Assembly: GCA_038154685.1 (NCBI GenBank)
Contig: JAYPYW010000006.1
Coordinates: forward strand, 1 to 64,000
Direction: 5' to 3'
From: GCA-002722245 sp038154685
GTDB taxonomy: Bacteria > Bacteroidota > Bacteroidia > Flavobacteriales_C > GCA-002722245
Length of the DNA: 64,000 nt
Shown here: positions 51,455 through 60,239 of the stretch, piece by piece
How the letters are laid out: the number at the start of each line of letters is the position of its first letter
How positions within the stretch are numbered: position 1 is the first letter of the stretch
Notes under the pieces: generated by a model
Seen by the model: the letters and a program-made list of their open reading frames with translations, nothing else
What the model was told of the DNA's origin: nothing
The model's database searches: none
Program-made: the position numbers and the translations under genes

Positions 51455-52363
51455 TTACTTCACAACAACCCTTGAAGTATAAGCTGTTCCATTAGCAGTT
51501 GCCGTAACAAAGTAAACGCCAGCGTTTAAATCAGTTGTATTTACTTGGTAATTTGATGTGTTAACATTCTGGTTAACTACTAAGTTTCCAATTGCATCAA
51601 AAACAGTTACATTTTCTAAACCTTCTGCTGAAACCGTAAAGTTATCTGTAGCTGGGTTAGGAAAGATGTTTAATTCAGTTGTTGAAACTTCTTGCGTAGA
51701 AACATCAATAATTGGGTTAAAGTTGTTTTGGTTCATTACTAATAAGTTTCCATCAACAATAGTAGCAATTCTTCCAAACTCCTTTGTTTCCCAGTAATAA
51801 AAAGTCATATCAACATATCCTGTCAAAACAAAAGTTTCTTCAACTAATAATGCATCATATGTTCCGTATGATAATTCAACAGTACCAGTAGCTAATACAG
51901 AACCAGTTAACGTTGTAGCAAGTGGCGGATCGAAAGGAGCTAATGGATTAATTGTTGAAGTTACAGGGCTCCATGAGCTAGCTGATGTATGATCTAATCC
52001 AATAGATAAATTACCAGTCATTGAAAGATCATTACCTAAAACATTAAACGTTTTCATGGCATAATCACTTCCGTCAATTTCATAATTAGCTCTTGAAATT
52101 ACATTCGACTCGATTGCAACAGCAGCCGTAGGCCAAGTTGGTGTAACAGCCTTGATTGTATCTCTTAAAGCTGTTCCTTCATAACCAGTTAAATCCCAAT
52201 TAATACCAGTTCCTGAACTAGTGAAGGATGTAATAGACATTCCCGTAGTTTGATTCATGTACCACTCGTTTCCGATTGTCCAGTTTAAATCTGATTGAGT
52301 AATAGTTTGTGCAGACGCTCCTAATGAAGCAGCCGCAAAAATTGAAAGTAAAAGTTTTTTCAT
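51455..52363 (-). CDS. T9SS type A sorting domain protein
   Basis: An exported protein of 302 residues. It has a signal peptide MKKLLLSIFAAASLGASAQ, a beta-rich central domain (about 20-215) of unknown function, and a C-terminal type IX sorting domain (about 225-302; IFPNPATDNFTVSAE, VFDAIGNLVVNQ, GVYFVTATANG). It is probably cell-surface attached or secreted. The frame continues upstream, but the promoter (52391-52421) lies inside that part, so the ATG at 52363 is right. Confidence 0.9.
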   Translation of the reverse strand: MKKLLLSIFAAASLGASAQTITQSDLNWTIGNEWYMNQTTGMSITSFTSSGTGINWDLTGYEGTALRDTIKAVTPTWPTAAVAIESNVISRANYEIDGSDYAMKTFNVLGNDLSMTGNLSIGLDHTSASSWSPVTSTINPLAPFDPPLATTLTGSVLATGTVELSYGTYDALLVEETFVLTGYVDMTFYYWETKEFGRIATIVDGNLLVMNQNNFNPIIDVSTQEVSTTELNIFPNPATDNFTVSAEGLENVTVFDAIGNLVVNQNVNTSNYQVNTTDLNAGVYFVTATANGTAYTSRVVVK

Positions 52364-52390
52364 ATTAGTTATTCTTTTGGTTAGCTGCTT

Positions 52391-52421
52391 CAAAAGTAAC
52401 TCTAAATCAATAATTTTGCAA
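52391..52421 (-). promoter_or_regulatory. Promoter of the T9SS gene
   Basis: Minus-strand TTG (52419-52421), a 20-base spacer, TACTTTTG (52391-52398), 27 bases before the ATG. Confidence 0.62.
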
Positions 52422-52493
52422 CGTGAAATAGGACGGTATAACTTGTTTATAACTTCATTCGCAGAAAAATAGGCTTCTTACTAATTTTGAGTC

Positions 52494-53291
52494 ATGCTTA
52501 AAACAGCTGTTTATAAGGGCGCAAAAATCAATTACTCTCGAAAAGGTAATGCTAAAAGAACTGTGGTGTTAATTCATGGTTTCATGGAAAACCACAAGGT
52601 TTGGGAAGATTACGAAAAGGTTTTAGCGAAGCATAATACGGTTTATTCGGTTGATTTACCTGGTCATGGAGCAAGTGATTGTTTGGGTTATGTGCACACC
52701 ATGGAAGAAATGGCGGGTTGCATTAAACAAATTTTAGTAGATAATAATAAGCGCAAAGCTGTTATTGTTGGTCATTCGCTGGGCGGTTATGTAGCCTTAG
52801 CTTTTGGTGATAAATATCCAGATGCTTTAAATGGACTTTGCTTGTTTAATTCAACAGCTAAACCTGATTCGGAAGAAAGGGTGAAATTTAGAAATAGAGC
52901 GATTGAAGTTGTTAAGCGAAATCATGAGATGTTCATCAAGGAAGCAATCCCAAATCTTTTTGTAGCTAACAATACCCCTGCGCTTAGAGGAGCGATCAGA
53001 AGGGTTTTAAATATGGCTTTAAACACCCCTGTTCAGGGGATTCTTGCCGCCATTGAAGGAATGAAAATCCGTCCAGATAGGGAAATAATCTTAAGATTTG
53101 CCCCATATCCAGTATTGTGTGTTGCTGGAAAAAACGATCAGGTAGTAAGGTGGCGAGAACTTAAGGCTCAAAGTGAATTGTGCGAAAACGGTAGATTCCA
53201 CTTATCCGAAAAAGGCGGTCACATGTGTTTTTATGAAGACAAATATCCGTGCCTAAAGGTATTGGAGAAGTTTATTATCGATTGTTATTAG
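52494..53291 (+). CDS. Alpha/beta hydrolase
   Basis: A 265-residue alpha/beta-hydrolase fold protein. The oxyanion HGFME follows strand 3, and the nucleophile elbow GHSLGGY gives Ser (about residue 94). The acid lies near AGKNDQVV and the histidine in KGGHMCFYED. No signal peptide is present, so it acts in the cytosol on an unknown ester or similar substrate. It is monocistronic and is followed by single arms of repeat families A and C. Confidence 0.88.
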   Translation: MLKTAVYKGAKINYSRKGNAKRTVVLIHGFMENHKVWEDYEKVLAKHNTVYSVDLPGHGASDCLGYVHTMEEMAGCIKQILVDNNKRKAVIVGHSLGGYVALAFGDKYPDALNGLCLFNSTAKPDSEERVKFRNRAIEVVKRNHEMFIKEAIPNLFVANNTPALRGAIRRVLNMALNTPVQGILAAIEGMKIRPDREIILRFAPYPVLCVAGKNDQVVRWRELKAQSELCENGRFHLSEKGGHMCFYEDKYPCLKVLEKFIIDCY

Positions 53292-53315
53292 TATAAGGTC
53301 AATTTCTAAACCTCA

Positions 53316-53348
53316 GTCATTGCGAGGAGGTACGACGTGGCAATCTCA
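53316..53348. repeat. Single arm of repeat family A
   Basis: GTCATTGCGAGGAGGTACGA and on to CAATCTCA, nearly identical to the right arm at 48609-48641. A diverged partner-like arm (ATCACCACGCTACGCTCGTG) lies at 53399-53423. Confidence 0.75.
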
Positions 53349-53449
53349 TTTCTATTTCTTTAGCAATCAATATAATTTGTTTCAAGTATGAATTTTAGAT
53401 CACCACGCTACGCTCGTGATGACTATTACTTGTTATCATATATTCAATT

Positions 53450-53489
53450 TTCTGCGAAGATCTGCGGGATTAGCGGGATCTGCGGGCGA
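53450..53489. repeat. End fragment of a family C repeat
   Basis: GATCTGCGGGATTAGCGGGA and on to GCGGGCGA, matching the right end of the element at 54858-55086. It lies directly next to the argH stop. Confidence 0.7.
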
Positions 53490-53495
53490 TTAATT

Positions 53496-54827
53496 TTATC
53501 CTAACAACCCAGCAACAGCAGCCTCAATGTTAGATCTATCGATCTTAGCGAAGTTTCCTTCCATTTTAGCTTTAATCTGCTCCGTACATAAGTTTCCAAT
53601 CGAACCTTCGTGCGTATGATTAACCTCTTTATTAGGTTTAAACTTCCCGGCTTCGATCTCTAAACCAACTTCTTTATAAGCTTCACGGAAAGGCATTCCT
53701 TCTAAAACTCTTCTGTTTACTTCTTCTACAGAGAATAAGTAATCGTAAATATCATCGTTTAAGATGCCGTCTTTAATCGAAATGTTTGGAACCATTAAAA
53801 GTGCGATCTCTAAACAAGCCTTGATCTCAGTGAAGGCATAAATATATTTTTCCTTTAACAACTGTAAATCACGGAAATAACCAGTGGTTAAATTCCCCAT
53901 TATAGCTGCTAACTCGCCTGGGATAGCTTGTAATTTATTACACTTACCACGCATTAATTCGAAAACATCAGGATTCTTTTTGTGCGGCATAATGCTGGAT
54001 CCTGTTGTGAACTGAGGTGGCAATTGGATGAATCCAAAATTCTGACTCATAAACAAACAACAATCGGCAGCAAACTTCATTAATGTAGTAGCTAGAGCAC
54101 TAACCGCATAAGCAACAGTTCTTTCAGTTTTTCCACGTGTCATTTGTGCGTAAACAACATTGTAATGAAGGTCTTCAAAACCTAATAATTCAGTAGTTCT
54201 TGTTCGGTTAATTGGGAAAGATGATCCATATCCTGCTGCTGAACCAAGTGGATTTTGGTTAGTAAAACGGAAAGCCGTTGCTAATAAATCCATATCATCA
54301 GCTAACGATTCAGCATGGGCTCCAAACCATAATCCAAACGAAGAAGGCATAGCCACTTGTAAGTGAGTATAACCTGGTAACAAAACATTTTTGTTGGCTT
54401 CACTTTGTTCTTGGAAAGCATCGAAAAGTTGTTTTACCAATGAAGAAATCTCCATTAATTCATTTCGACCGTATAGTTTTAAGTCTACTAAAACCTGATC
54501 ATTTCTCGAACGTGCAGTGTGTATTTTCTTTCCAATATCTCCTAAACGCTCAGTTAAAATAGCTTCAACCTGAGAATGAACATCTTCCATTCCATCCTCA
54601 ATCTTAAAAGAGCCATCCTGAGTTGTTTTATAAATCTCAGCCAACTCTTTTTTAAGAGCAGGAAGCTCAGCTTTATCTAAAAGTCCAACTTCGGTAAGCA
54701 TTGTAACGTGAGCAATATTCCCTAACACATCAAAAGGTGCTAAGTACATATCCAGCTCAGTATCATTTCCAACTGTAAAGTTTTCAATTGCCTTATCAAC
54801 GTTAAATCCTTTATCCCAAAGTTTCAT
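53496..54827 (-). CDS. argH: Argininosuccinate lyase
   Basis: A 443-residue fumarase/aspartase-superfamily enzyme that splits argininosuccinate into arginine and fumarate. The signature loop GSSIMPHKKNPD (about residues 276-287), the HTARSRNDQV segment (about 103-112) and the LPGYTHLQ segment are all present. No other arg gene is in the window. Family C repeats lie on both sides. The -7 box (54847-54854) sits four bases from the upstream repeat, so the repeat occupies the -33 region. Confidence 0.96.
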   Translation of the reverse strand: MKLWDKGFNVDKAIENFTVGNDTELDMYLAPFDVLGNIAHVTMLTEVGLLDKAELPALKKELAEIYKTTQDGSFKIEDGMEDVHSQVEAILTERLGDIGKKIHTARSRNDQVLVDLKLYGRNELMEISSLVKQLFDAFQEQSEANKNVLLPGYTHLQVAMPSSFGLWFGAHAESLADDMDLLATAFRFTNQNPLGSAAGYGSSFPINRTRTTELLGFEDLHYNVVYAQMTRGKTERTVAYAVSALATTLMKFAADCCLFMSQNFGFIQLPPQFTTGSSIMPHKKNPDVFELMRGKCNKLQAIPGELAAIMGNLTTGYFRDLQLLKEKYIYAFTEIKACLEIALLMVPNISIKDGILNDDIYDYLFSVEEVNRRVLEGMPFREAYKEVGLEIEAGKFKPNKEVNHTHEGSIGNLCTEQIKAKMEGNFAKIDRSNIEAAVAGLLG

Positions 54828-54846
54828 GCGAACAAATTTAGAATTG

Positions 54847-54854
54847 CAAAGGTA
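54847..54854 (-). promoter_or_regulatory. -7 box of argH next to a repeat element
   Basis: Minus-strand TACCTTTG, 19 bases before the ATG. Upstream sequence is the T/C-rich end of a family C element rather than a TTTG box. Confidence 0.5.
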
Positions 54855-54857
54855 AAA

Positions 54858-55086
54858 TTTTTTCGCCCGCGGATCCCGCTAATCCCACAGATCTTTTTGA
54901 AATTCAGCAAAGCTGAATTATCCGTTATTGAAAAACAAATTTGTTGTGAAAAAAGATTNNNNNNNNNNCCCACGCCAACCCCCATTTTTTTTTACACTTC
55001 CACAAATCATCAATTATCCGTATTTCAAAAAAAACTCTGTTGTGAAAAAAGATTCGTGGGATTAGCGGGATCCGCGGGCGAAAAAA
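54858..55086. repeat. MITE-like palindromic element, family C, copy 4, with assembly gap
   Basis: Perfect 31-base terminal inverted repeats (54858-54888 and 55056-55086), beginning TTTTTTCGCCCGCGGATCCC. Inside are the hairpin TTCAGCAAAGCTGAA (54903-54917) and two copies of an ATTATCCG...TTGTGAAAAAAGATT stretch (54918-54958 and 55014-55054). The gap at 54959-54968 splits it. It lies between argH and the permease gene and touches the end of the latter. Confidence 0.8.
54959..54968. other. Assembly gap (10 N)
   Basis: Ten undetermined bases inside the family C element; the true length is unknown. Confidence 0.98.
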
Positions 55087-55087
55087 A

Positions 55088-56284
55088 TCATCCTTTAATT
55101 CTTCGGATAGGGATCAGTGAGGCGAAGCATCCAATGCTATTAATTACTAGCATTATGATAAACAAATCGGTGATATGGAGCTCTACAGGGAAGCAGTCAA
55201 AACCACTTGTAGTTCCATATCCAAAGAAGCAATATTGTAATTGGAGTAAAATCAGAATTACGCCCAAAGAAATCCCAATTAGAGAACCGAAGAAAGAGAT
55301 TAAGCTTCCCTCAAGCCAAAAAATAAATCGAATCTGACGAAGGTTAGCGCCCATGCTTTGGAGCACGAAAATATCTTTACTCTTATCAATAACCAACATA
55401 GTAAGCGATCCCATTACATTAAAAATGGCTAATACAATTACTAAAGAAAGGATAAGCAGCGTAATCCATTTTTCGGCATTAATCGATTTGAATAAAAATT
55501 CGTTTTGTTCAAACCTTGTTTTAACGCTGTAGTCTTCTCCAAAAAGAGATTGGATAACCGGTTTTATGTCATCTGGGTTTACTAATGAATCTAATCCAAT
55601 TTCAATTGAATTAATGCCTTTTGGTTCACCAATTAAATTTCGAGCTTGATCAATTGAAACTATAATATACTTGCTGTTGAAATCAGAGTTTATGTCGAAA
55701 ATCCCTCTTGGATAAGTGACAACAGATTTGAATAACTCGTCTGGTCCAGATGACCCACTTCCCGTTAAATTGGGAATATACATCCTAATAGGAATATTAG
55801 CATCAGTATTAACACCTAGTTTATAGGCTATATTAATTCCCAGTACACTTTCATTGGCTCCGCCTACAAAGGGGCCGTAATAACCTTCGATTATCGCATC
55901 CTCAATTTGAGTAAGTTTAGGAAAGTTATTAGTTACTCCTTTAACAGTACAAACCTCTTGGTTGTTTTCGTATTTAAGGAGAGCAGTTTCTTCTAAAGAA
56001 TACGAAATGTGAGAAATACCTTCCAGGTTTTCCAATTGAAAAATTGGAACGGCATCGGGATCAAATCGAATTCCCTTTTTAGTTTCAATTTTAATATCAG
56101 GATCAAAGTTTGAGTACAAGCTCATTACCGAAGTAGAAAGCCCATTCATTGCAGATAAAATCACAACTAAAGCACCGGCAACTATGGCTACTACCAAAAC
56201 TGAAATTCTGGTAATCCAGTTGATTACGTTGTTCTTCTTTTTCGAGAAGAGATATCTAAGCGCTATGGAGAGGGAGAAATTCAA
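55088..56284 (-). CDS. ABC transporter permease of the LolC/LolE (FtsX) type
   Basis: A 398-residue membrane protein with one N-terminal membrane segment (about 22-45), a large periplasmic domain (46-265) and three C-terminal segments (about 275-390). This is the FtsX/MacB_PCD arrangement. The N-terminus SLSIALRYLFSKKKNNVINWITRIS is typical of the lipoprotein-releasing LolC/E family, which extracts lipoproteins for transport to the outer membrane. The start is TTG at 56284; there is no ATG nearby, and the first segment follows at the usual distance. No ATPase gene is adjacent. Confidence 0.87.
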   Translation of the reverse strand: MNFSLSIALRYLFSKKKNNVINWITRISVLVVAIVAGALVVILSAMNGLSTSVMSLYSNFDPDIKIETKKGIRFDPDAVPIFQLENLEGISHISYSLEETALLKYENNQEVCTVKGVTNNFPKLTQIEDAIIEGYYGPFVGGANESVLGINIAYKLGVNTDANIPIRMYIPNLTGSGSSGPDELFKSVVTYPRGIFDINSDFNSKYIIVSIDQARNLIGEPKGINSIEIGLDSLVNPDDIKPVIQSLFGEDYSVKTRFEQNEFLFKSINAEKWITLLILSLVIVLAIFNVMGSLTMLVIDKSKDIFVLQSMGANLRQIRFIFWLEGSLISFFGSLIGISLGVILILLQLQYCFFGYGTTSGFDCFPVELHITDLFIIMLVINSIGCFASLIPIRRIKG

Positions 56285-56309
56285 AGATTAAATATACTGT
56301 TTCTTATCT

Positions 56310-56331
56310 ATCCCCTCAGTCCTGAGGGGAT
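56310..56331. repeat. Short perfect palindrome
   Basis: ATCCCCTCAG faces CTGAGGGGAT with a two-base loop, between rbfA and the permease gene. No T run, so not a standard terminator. Confidence 0.6.
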
Positions 56332-56341
56332 GAACCCATGT

Positions 56342-56677
56342 TTACTCTTTTAAAAGTTTATCAATCTCCTCATAGTAATCCAATGAATCATCAATATAAA
56401 ATTGAAATTCTGGCACCTTTCTCATTTGGTGTCTTACCTGTTGAGCTATAATGTGTCGGATTTCTTTAGCCTGAGCTTTTACCTTTTTAAGAACCTCTTC
56501 ACTTTCGTTTCCAAAAATGCTCAAATGAACCTTGGCGTACGACATATCTGTAGTTACTCTAACATTAGTAACTGTAATAAATGCTCCACCAAACATAGAT
56601 CGGGCTTCGCGTTGGAATAACGTGGCTAAATCTTGTTTTAACACGTTACCTATTTTTTGTTGTCTTCTATTTTCCAT
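56342..56677 (-). CDS. rbfA: Ribosome-binding factor A
   Basis: A 111-residue KH-like protein that helps mature the 3' domain and 5' end of 16S rRNA on the 30S subunit. Family features: RRQQKIGNVLKQDLATLFQRE at the N-terminus, then VTNVRVTTDMSYAKVHLSIFG and the RHQMRKVPEFQFYIDDSLD segment. An ATG three codons upstream (56686) is possible, but the MENRRQQKIG start is usual. It is followed by the LolC/E-type permease, its frequent neighbour in Bacteroidota. Confidence 0.94.
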   Translation of the reverse strand: MENRRQQKIGNVLKQDLATLFQREARSMFGGAFITVTNVRVTTDMSYAKVHLSIFGNESEEVLKKVKAQAKEIRHIIAQQVRHQMRKVPEFQFYIDDSLDYYEEIDKLLKE

Positions 56678-56726
56678 AGTAATCAAAGGGAAATATTAAG
56701 TTAACCTAAAGTTAACATCGGAACAT

Positions 56727-56734
56727 TAACTTTG
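56727..56734 (+). promoter_or_regulatory. -7 box of the ExbB/ExbD operon
   Basis: TAACTTTG, about 114 bases before the exbB-like ATG. A nearby GTTAAC-rich stretch (56699-56715) may be an operator. No good -33. Confidence 0.42.
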
Positions 56735-56848
56735 CCGCAAATTCAAGCGGATTGTGTTTTAGGCCGCCAGAATTTTAAACAAAATTAAATTATTAATTCG
56801 GTCGCAAAAACTTTATAGGCACCAATAATTAAGTAACAGAACAAAGAC

Positions 56849-57670
56849 ATGAAAAAACTTGTTTCAACTTTAATGCTTTCGTTAACGCTAATGTTAGGGT
56901 TATTTACAACAAATACTGCTTATGCAGACTCAACTGAAGTTGCAGTTGAAGAAACTGCTACAGCAGCTGAAGAGGAAACAGCGGCGGCTGCGACAGAAGA
57001 AGCTTCTGAAGAAGTTGCTGAGGTAGAAGGAGGAAAAGAGCCTACTTTCACTCAAATTGTAAAGAAAAGATTTATCGAAGGGGGTGTAAACTTCATGATT
57101 TCGGTATTAGCTTGTTTGATTTTAGGTATTGCAACTGCAATTGAAAGAATCATCTACTTAAGCTTATCGAACGTTAACACTAAGAAAGTTTTACAACAGG
57201 TTGAAGAAGCATTAAACACAGGTGGTGTTGATGCAGCAAAAGAAGTTTGTGCAAATACAAGAGGTCCAGTTGGAGCTATTTTTTACGATGGTTTAACTAG
57301 AGCTGATGAAGGAATTGAGCAAGTGGAGAAAGCAGTTATCGCTGGAGGATCTGTTCAAATGGGATTAATGGAAAAAGGTGTTTCTTGGATTTCATTATTC
57401 ATCGCTTTAGCGCCGATGTTAGGATTCTTAGGAACAGTATTAGGTATGATTGGGGCATTTGACTCGATTGCAGAAGCAGGAGGTATTGAAGCATCAGCAA
57501 TGGCGGGTGATATTAAGATGGCCTTAATTACAACTGTAGCAGGTCTTATTGTTGCAATTATCTTACAAGTATTTTACAACGTAGTAGTTGCTAAAATCGA
57601 CAACTTAGTAAACCAAATGGAAGATGCTTCTAACGCGTTTATTAAGATTGTTCAAAACAAAATTGGTTAA
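56849..57670 (+). CDS. MotA/TolQ/ExbB proton channel protein
   Basis: A 273-residue protein. An N-terminal hydrophobic segment (a signal-like helix, 1-26) is followed by an Ala/Glu-rich acidic linker (27-65) and three membrane helices of the ExbB type (about 75-95, 180-205, 225-255). The conserved core LAPMLGFLGTVLGMIGAFD and the late ALITTVAGLIVAII are clear. It forms the pentameric proton channel that powers TonB- or Tol-type machines. The acidic N-terminal extension is common in Bacteroidota ExbB. Confidence 0.92.
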   Translation: MKKLVSTLMLSLTLMLGLFTTNTAYADSTEVAVEETATAAEEETAAAATEEASEEVAEVEGGKEPTFTQIVKKRFIEGGVNFMISVLACLILGIATAIERIIYLSLSNVNTKKVLQQVEEALNTGGVDAAKEVCANTRGPVGAIFYDGLTRADEGIEQVEKAVIAGGSVQMGLMEKGVSWISLFIALAPMLGFLGTVLGMIGAFDSIAEAGGIEASAMAGDIKMALITTVAGLIVAIILQVFYNVVVAKIDNLVNQMEDASNAFIKIVQNKIG

Positions 57671-57691
57671 TTAAATCCATACACTTAAGCT

Positions 57692-58087
57692 ATGAAATTA
57701 GGTTTAACAGTTGGTAAGTGGGCGCTTGTTTTAGTGATTTGGATTTTTATCCTTTTGACTTTAAACGGTTCGCTTGACCCAATGGCATTGATCCAGTTTT
57801 CTATTGGTCTATTCTATGCTATTGTTGTTATTACAGTTGGTTTTGCTGTATTCAACGTAGCCGAGAATCCAAAGTCTGGAATCAAGTTTATAATTAGTGC
57901 ATTAACGCTAGGACTAATTCTTTTAATAGGATATAATGCTTCTACAGAATATGTTGATCCAGAAACAGGATTAGTTGTAGAAGGAAGTCAGTTTACAGAA
58001 GGTGGTATTTATACTTTTTACACAGTAACAATCATCGCTGTAGCGTTAATTTTTGCATCAGAAATTAAGAGAGCTTTAAAACTTTAA
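57692..58087 (+). CDS. Membrane protein of the ExbB/ExbD operon
   Basis: A 131-residue protein with four membrane helices (about 8-25, 32-53, 64-82, 105-125). No named family is recognised. It is always found here between exbB and the first exbD in this operon, 21 bases after one and 6 bases before the other. Its co-expression suggests an accessory part of the energy-coupling complex. Confidence 0.72.
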   Translation: MKLGLTVGKWALVLVIWIFILLTLNGSLDPMALIQFSIGLFYAIVVITVGFAVFNVAENPKSGIKFIISALTLGLILLIGYNASTEYVDPETGLVVEGSQFTEGGIYTFYTVTIIAVALIFASEIKRALKL

Positions 58088-58093
58088 TCAATT

Positions 58094-58777
58094 ATGCCAA
58101 AAAGACAAGCACCAGAGGTTAATGCAGGTTCGATGGCAGATATTGCTTTCCTACTTTTGATATTCTTCTTGGTAACATCTGAGATGAGTAAGGAAGCTGG
58201 TAAATTCCAGTTACTTCCTGAAAAAACTGATGAAAAGCAAGAAATTACAGATAAGGTTAAGGAAAGAAATGTTATTGAAGTTTTGGTTAACGATGATAAC
58301 AAAGTTCTTTTTGAAGCGAAGTTGGTGAATATTGAAGAAATCCCTTCTTTAGTTAAAGAAATGATTTTAAACGCTGCTGATAAGGAAGATTGGCCGGAAA
58401 GCAGACCAGTTTCAATGGAGGAAGTGACTTCAATTGTTGCTAAAAACAAGAAAGCGCTCGAGAATGCAAGTGAAGCAAAGGCAAAATCTGCAGAAAAAAA
58501 ATTAAGAAAGTCTGAGTTAAGAGTAAAAGCACTTGAAATATTTGGAGAAGACTTTAAAAAGTCTAGCCACGTTGTGAATATGCAAGCAACTCAAGGAGCG
58601 AGCTATGAGACTTACATTGCTTTAAAAGATAAATTAGACCAAGCCTACACTTCTTTGAGAGACGATTTAGCTAAAAGAAAATTAGGTAGAGGTTGGGAGG
58701 ATTTAACACTTGAAGAAAAAGCAATGTTGAAAATGGTGTACAAAGAGAATATCTCAGAGTCGCCAGTAGTTCAATAA
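58094..58777 (+). CDS. ExbD/TolR family protein, long form
   Basis: A 227-residue protein with one membrane helix near the N-terminus (about 15-35). The helix carries the proton-coupling aspartate in SMADIAFLLLIFFLVTS (D16). The large periplasmic part (36-227) contains charged coiled segments and is longer than in E. coli ExbD (141 residues). It works with ExbB to convert proton flow into movement of a TonB-like protein. Confidence 0.9.
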   Translation: MPKRQAPEVNAGSMADIAFLLLIFFLVTSEMSKEAGKFQLLPEKTDEKQEITDKVKERNVIEVLVNDDNKVLFEAKLVNIEEIPSLVKEMILNAADKEDWPESRPVSMEEVTSIVAKNKKALENASEAKAKSAEKKLRKSELRVKALEIFGEDFKKSSHVVNMQATQGASYETYIALKDKLDQAYTSLRDDLAKRKLGRGWEDLTLEEKAMLKMVYKENISESPVVQ

Positions 58778-58792
58778 AAAATAATAACCAAT

Positions 58793-59293
58793 ATGTCTAA
58801 ATTCGACGGAGGTAATAAAAAAAGAGAAGAACCAGCTATATCAACGGCATCTTTGCCTGATATCGTATTCATGTTACTTTTCTTCTTCATGGTTGCTACA
58901 AAGGCTAAAGACAATGAAGCAAGCGTAATGGTTGCGTTGCCAACAGCTACCGAAACAGGTAAGTTGGAGGATAAAACACCAACTGCATACATTCAATTAG
59001 GGGTTCCAGTTAAGTCTTTACAAAAGATTTACGGAGATAAAACTTCTATTCAGTTGAATGATGCAATTAAAGAGAAGAAAGATATCAGAATGTTCTTGGA
59101 TGAAAAAAGAGCAAGTATCAAGTCTAACTATTCAGATGTAGCACCTGAGATTGGAGCTTCAAAAGCAAAACAAATGGTTGTTTGTTTGAAAGTTGATAAG
59201 AAAACTAAGTTGGGCATCGTATCTGAAGTTAAAGAAGAATTAAGAGATGGTTCTGCTTTGAAAGTTAACTACATCGTTAACGAAGGAAAATAA
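58793..59293 (+). CDS. ExbD/TolR family protein, second copy
   Basis: A 166-residue protein with one membrane helix (about 22-40), the key aspartate in SLPDIVFMLLFFFMVAT (D23), and a periplasmic domain ending in LKVNYIVNEGK. It differs widely from the first copy, so the pair may form a heteromeric ExbD dimer. It is the last gene of the operon; a terminator follows. No tonB gene is nearby. Confidence 0.9.
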   Translation: MSKFDGGNKKREEPAISTASLPDIVFMLLFFFMVATKAKDNEASVMVALPTATETGKLEDKTPTAYIQLGVPVKSLQKIYGDKTSIQLNDAIKEKKDIRMFLDEKRASIKSNYSDVAPEIGASKAKQMVVCLKVDKKTKLGIVSEVKEELRDGSALKVNYIVNEGK

Positions 59294-59318
59294 GAAACCT
59301 AATTTTAAAATATTACGT

Positions 59319-59349
59319 AGCCACTTCCAAATAGGGAGTGGCTTTTTGT
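59319..59349 (+). terminator. Rho-independent terminator of the ExbB/ExbD operon
   Basis: AGCCACTTCC faces GGGAGTGGCT (one wobble pair), followed by TTTTTG. Confidence 0.85.
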
Positions 59350-59374
59350 TTTCCCTTCAATTTAACCACATAAT

Positions 59375-60055
59375 ATGCCATTAGATTTAGAGCGCGTCGC
59401 CTTAATTGGAAGAACTTACAACGAGTACAAAAGAATGTTTGATGTGACCAAAGAGTCGCTAGAAGGGAAGAAAGTTCTTGATGTAGCAGCAGGTGTAAGT
59501 AATTTTTGTGCGATTGGTAATGTTTTCGGATTAGACATAACTGCGGTTGATCCTGTTTATCATTTAATGGCAGATGAAATTGAGATTCAGGCTGAAAAAG
59601 ATTTAGAGATCGTTGTAAATCAATTACCTGTAAACTCTTCCCATTACAATTGGGATTTTTACGGTGATATAGAAGGGGTTAGGGTAAGTAGAATGAAGGC
59701 CTATCAAACCTTTTTAAAGGATTATCAAAATCATCCAAAGAGATATGTTCCTGGAGAAATAGGGAAATTACCATTTCAAGATAAAACGTTCGATGTGACC
59801 TTAGTTTCTCATTTAATGTTCCTTTACGACAACCTTTTTTCGGCCGAGGATCATATTAAAATGTTCCGAGAATTGATACGAGTAACAAAAGATGAAATCA
59901 TCATTTTCCCTACCAAAAACTTGAGTGGAGAAAACTGCAAATGGGTTGATTTAATCGTCAAAAATCATGAGTTTCTAGATCATACTTTCCGTCTGGAAAA
60001 ATCCCAATTCGAATTCCAAAAAGGAAATTACCTTCGACTAAGAGTTACGGTATAA
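59375..60055 (+). CDS. Class I SAM-dependent methyltransferase-like protein
   Basis: A 226-residue protein with a methyltransferase fold: motif I KKVLDVAAGVSNFCAIG (about residues 32-48) with the acidic residue in ITAVDPVYH, and the late motif LPFQDKTFDVTLVSHLMFLY. The middle (70-120) has an insertion with Trp and Tyr residues that could form the substrate pocket. The substrate is unknown. It is monocistronic, with a strong terminator before it and a repeat-like remnant after it. Confidence 0.8.
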   Translation: MPLDLERVALIGRTYNEYKRMFDVTKESLEGKKVLDVAAGVSNFCAIGNVFGLDITAVDPVYHLMADEIEIQAEKDLEIVVNQLPVNSSHYNWDFYGDIEGVRVSRMKAYQTFLKDYQNHPKRYVPGEIGKLPFQDKTFDVTLVSHLMFLYDNLFSAEDHIKMFRELIRVTKDEIIIFPTKNLSGENCKWVDLIVKNHEFLDHTFRLEKSQFEFQKGNYLRLRVTV

Positions 60056-60239
60056 TTCAACCGCAAAGAACTCTTAGAAGGCACTAATTAAGTGAGTTTG
60101 ACTTTTTGGTCTTCGTATATTCTTTATGTCCTCAGGGGTTTACTGAAAGTTTTTTAACCACAATAAGTGGATATTCAAATGTATTGTATGTATTATGACA
60201 GCATTTTATCAGTTAATTTTAAGGAATAACCTTTTGGGC

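Noticed and set aside
54897..55337. 146-codon frame over the assembly gap and the end of the permease gene
   Set aside because: It runs through N bases and the repeat, then antisense to the permease.
60059..60145. Decayed repeat resembling ACCGCAAAGAAC-type elements after the methyltransferase gene
   Set aside because: Similarity to the family at 42052-42133 is too weak to call by eye.
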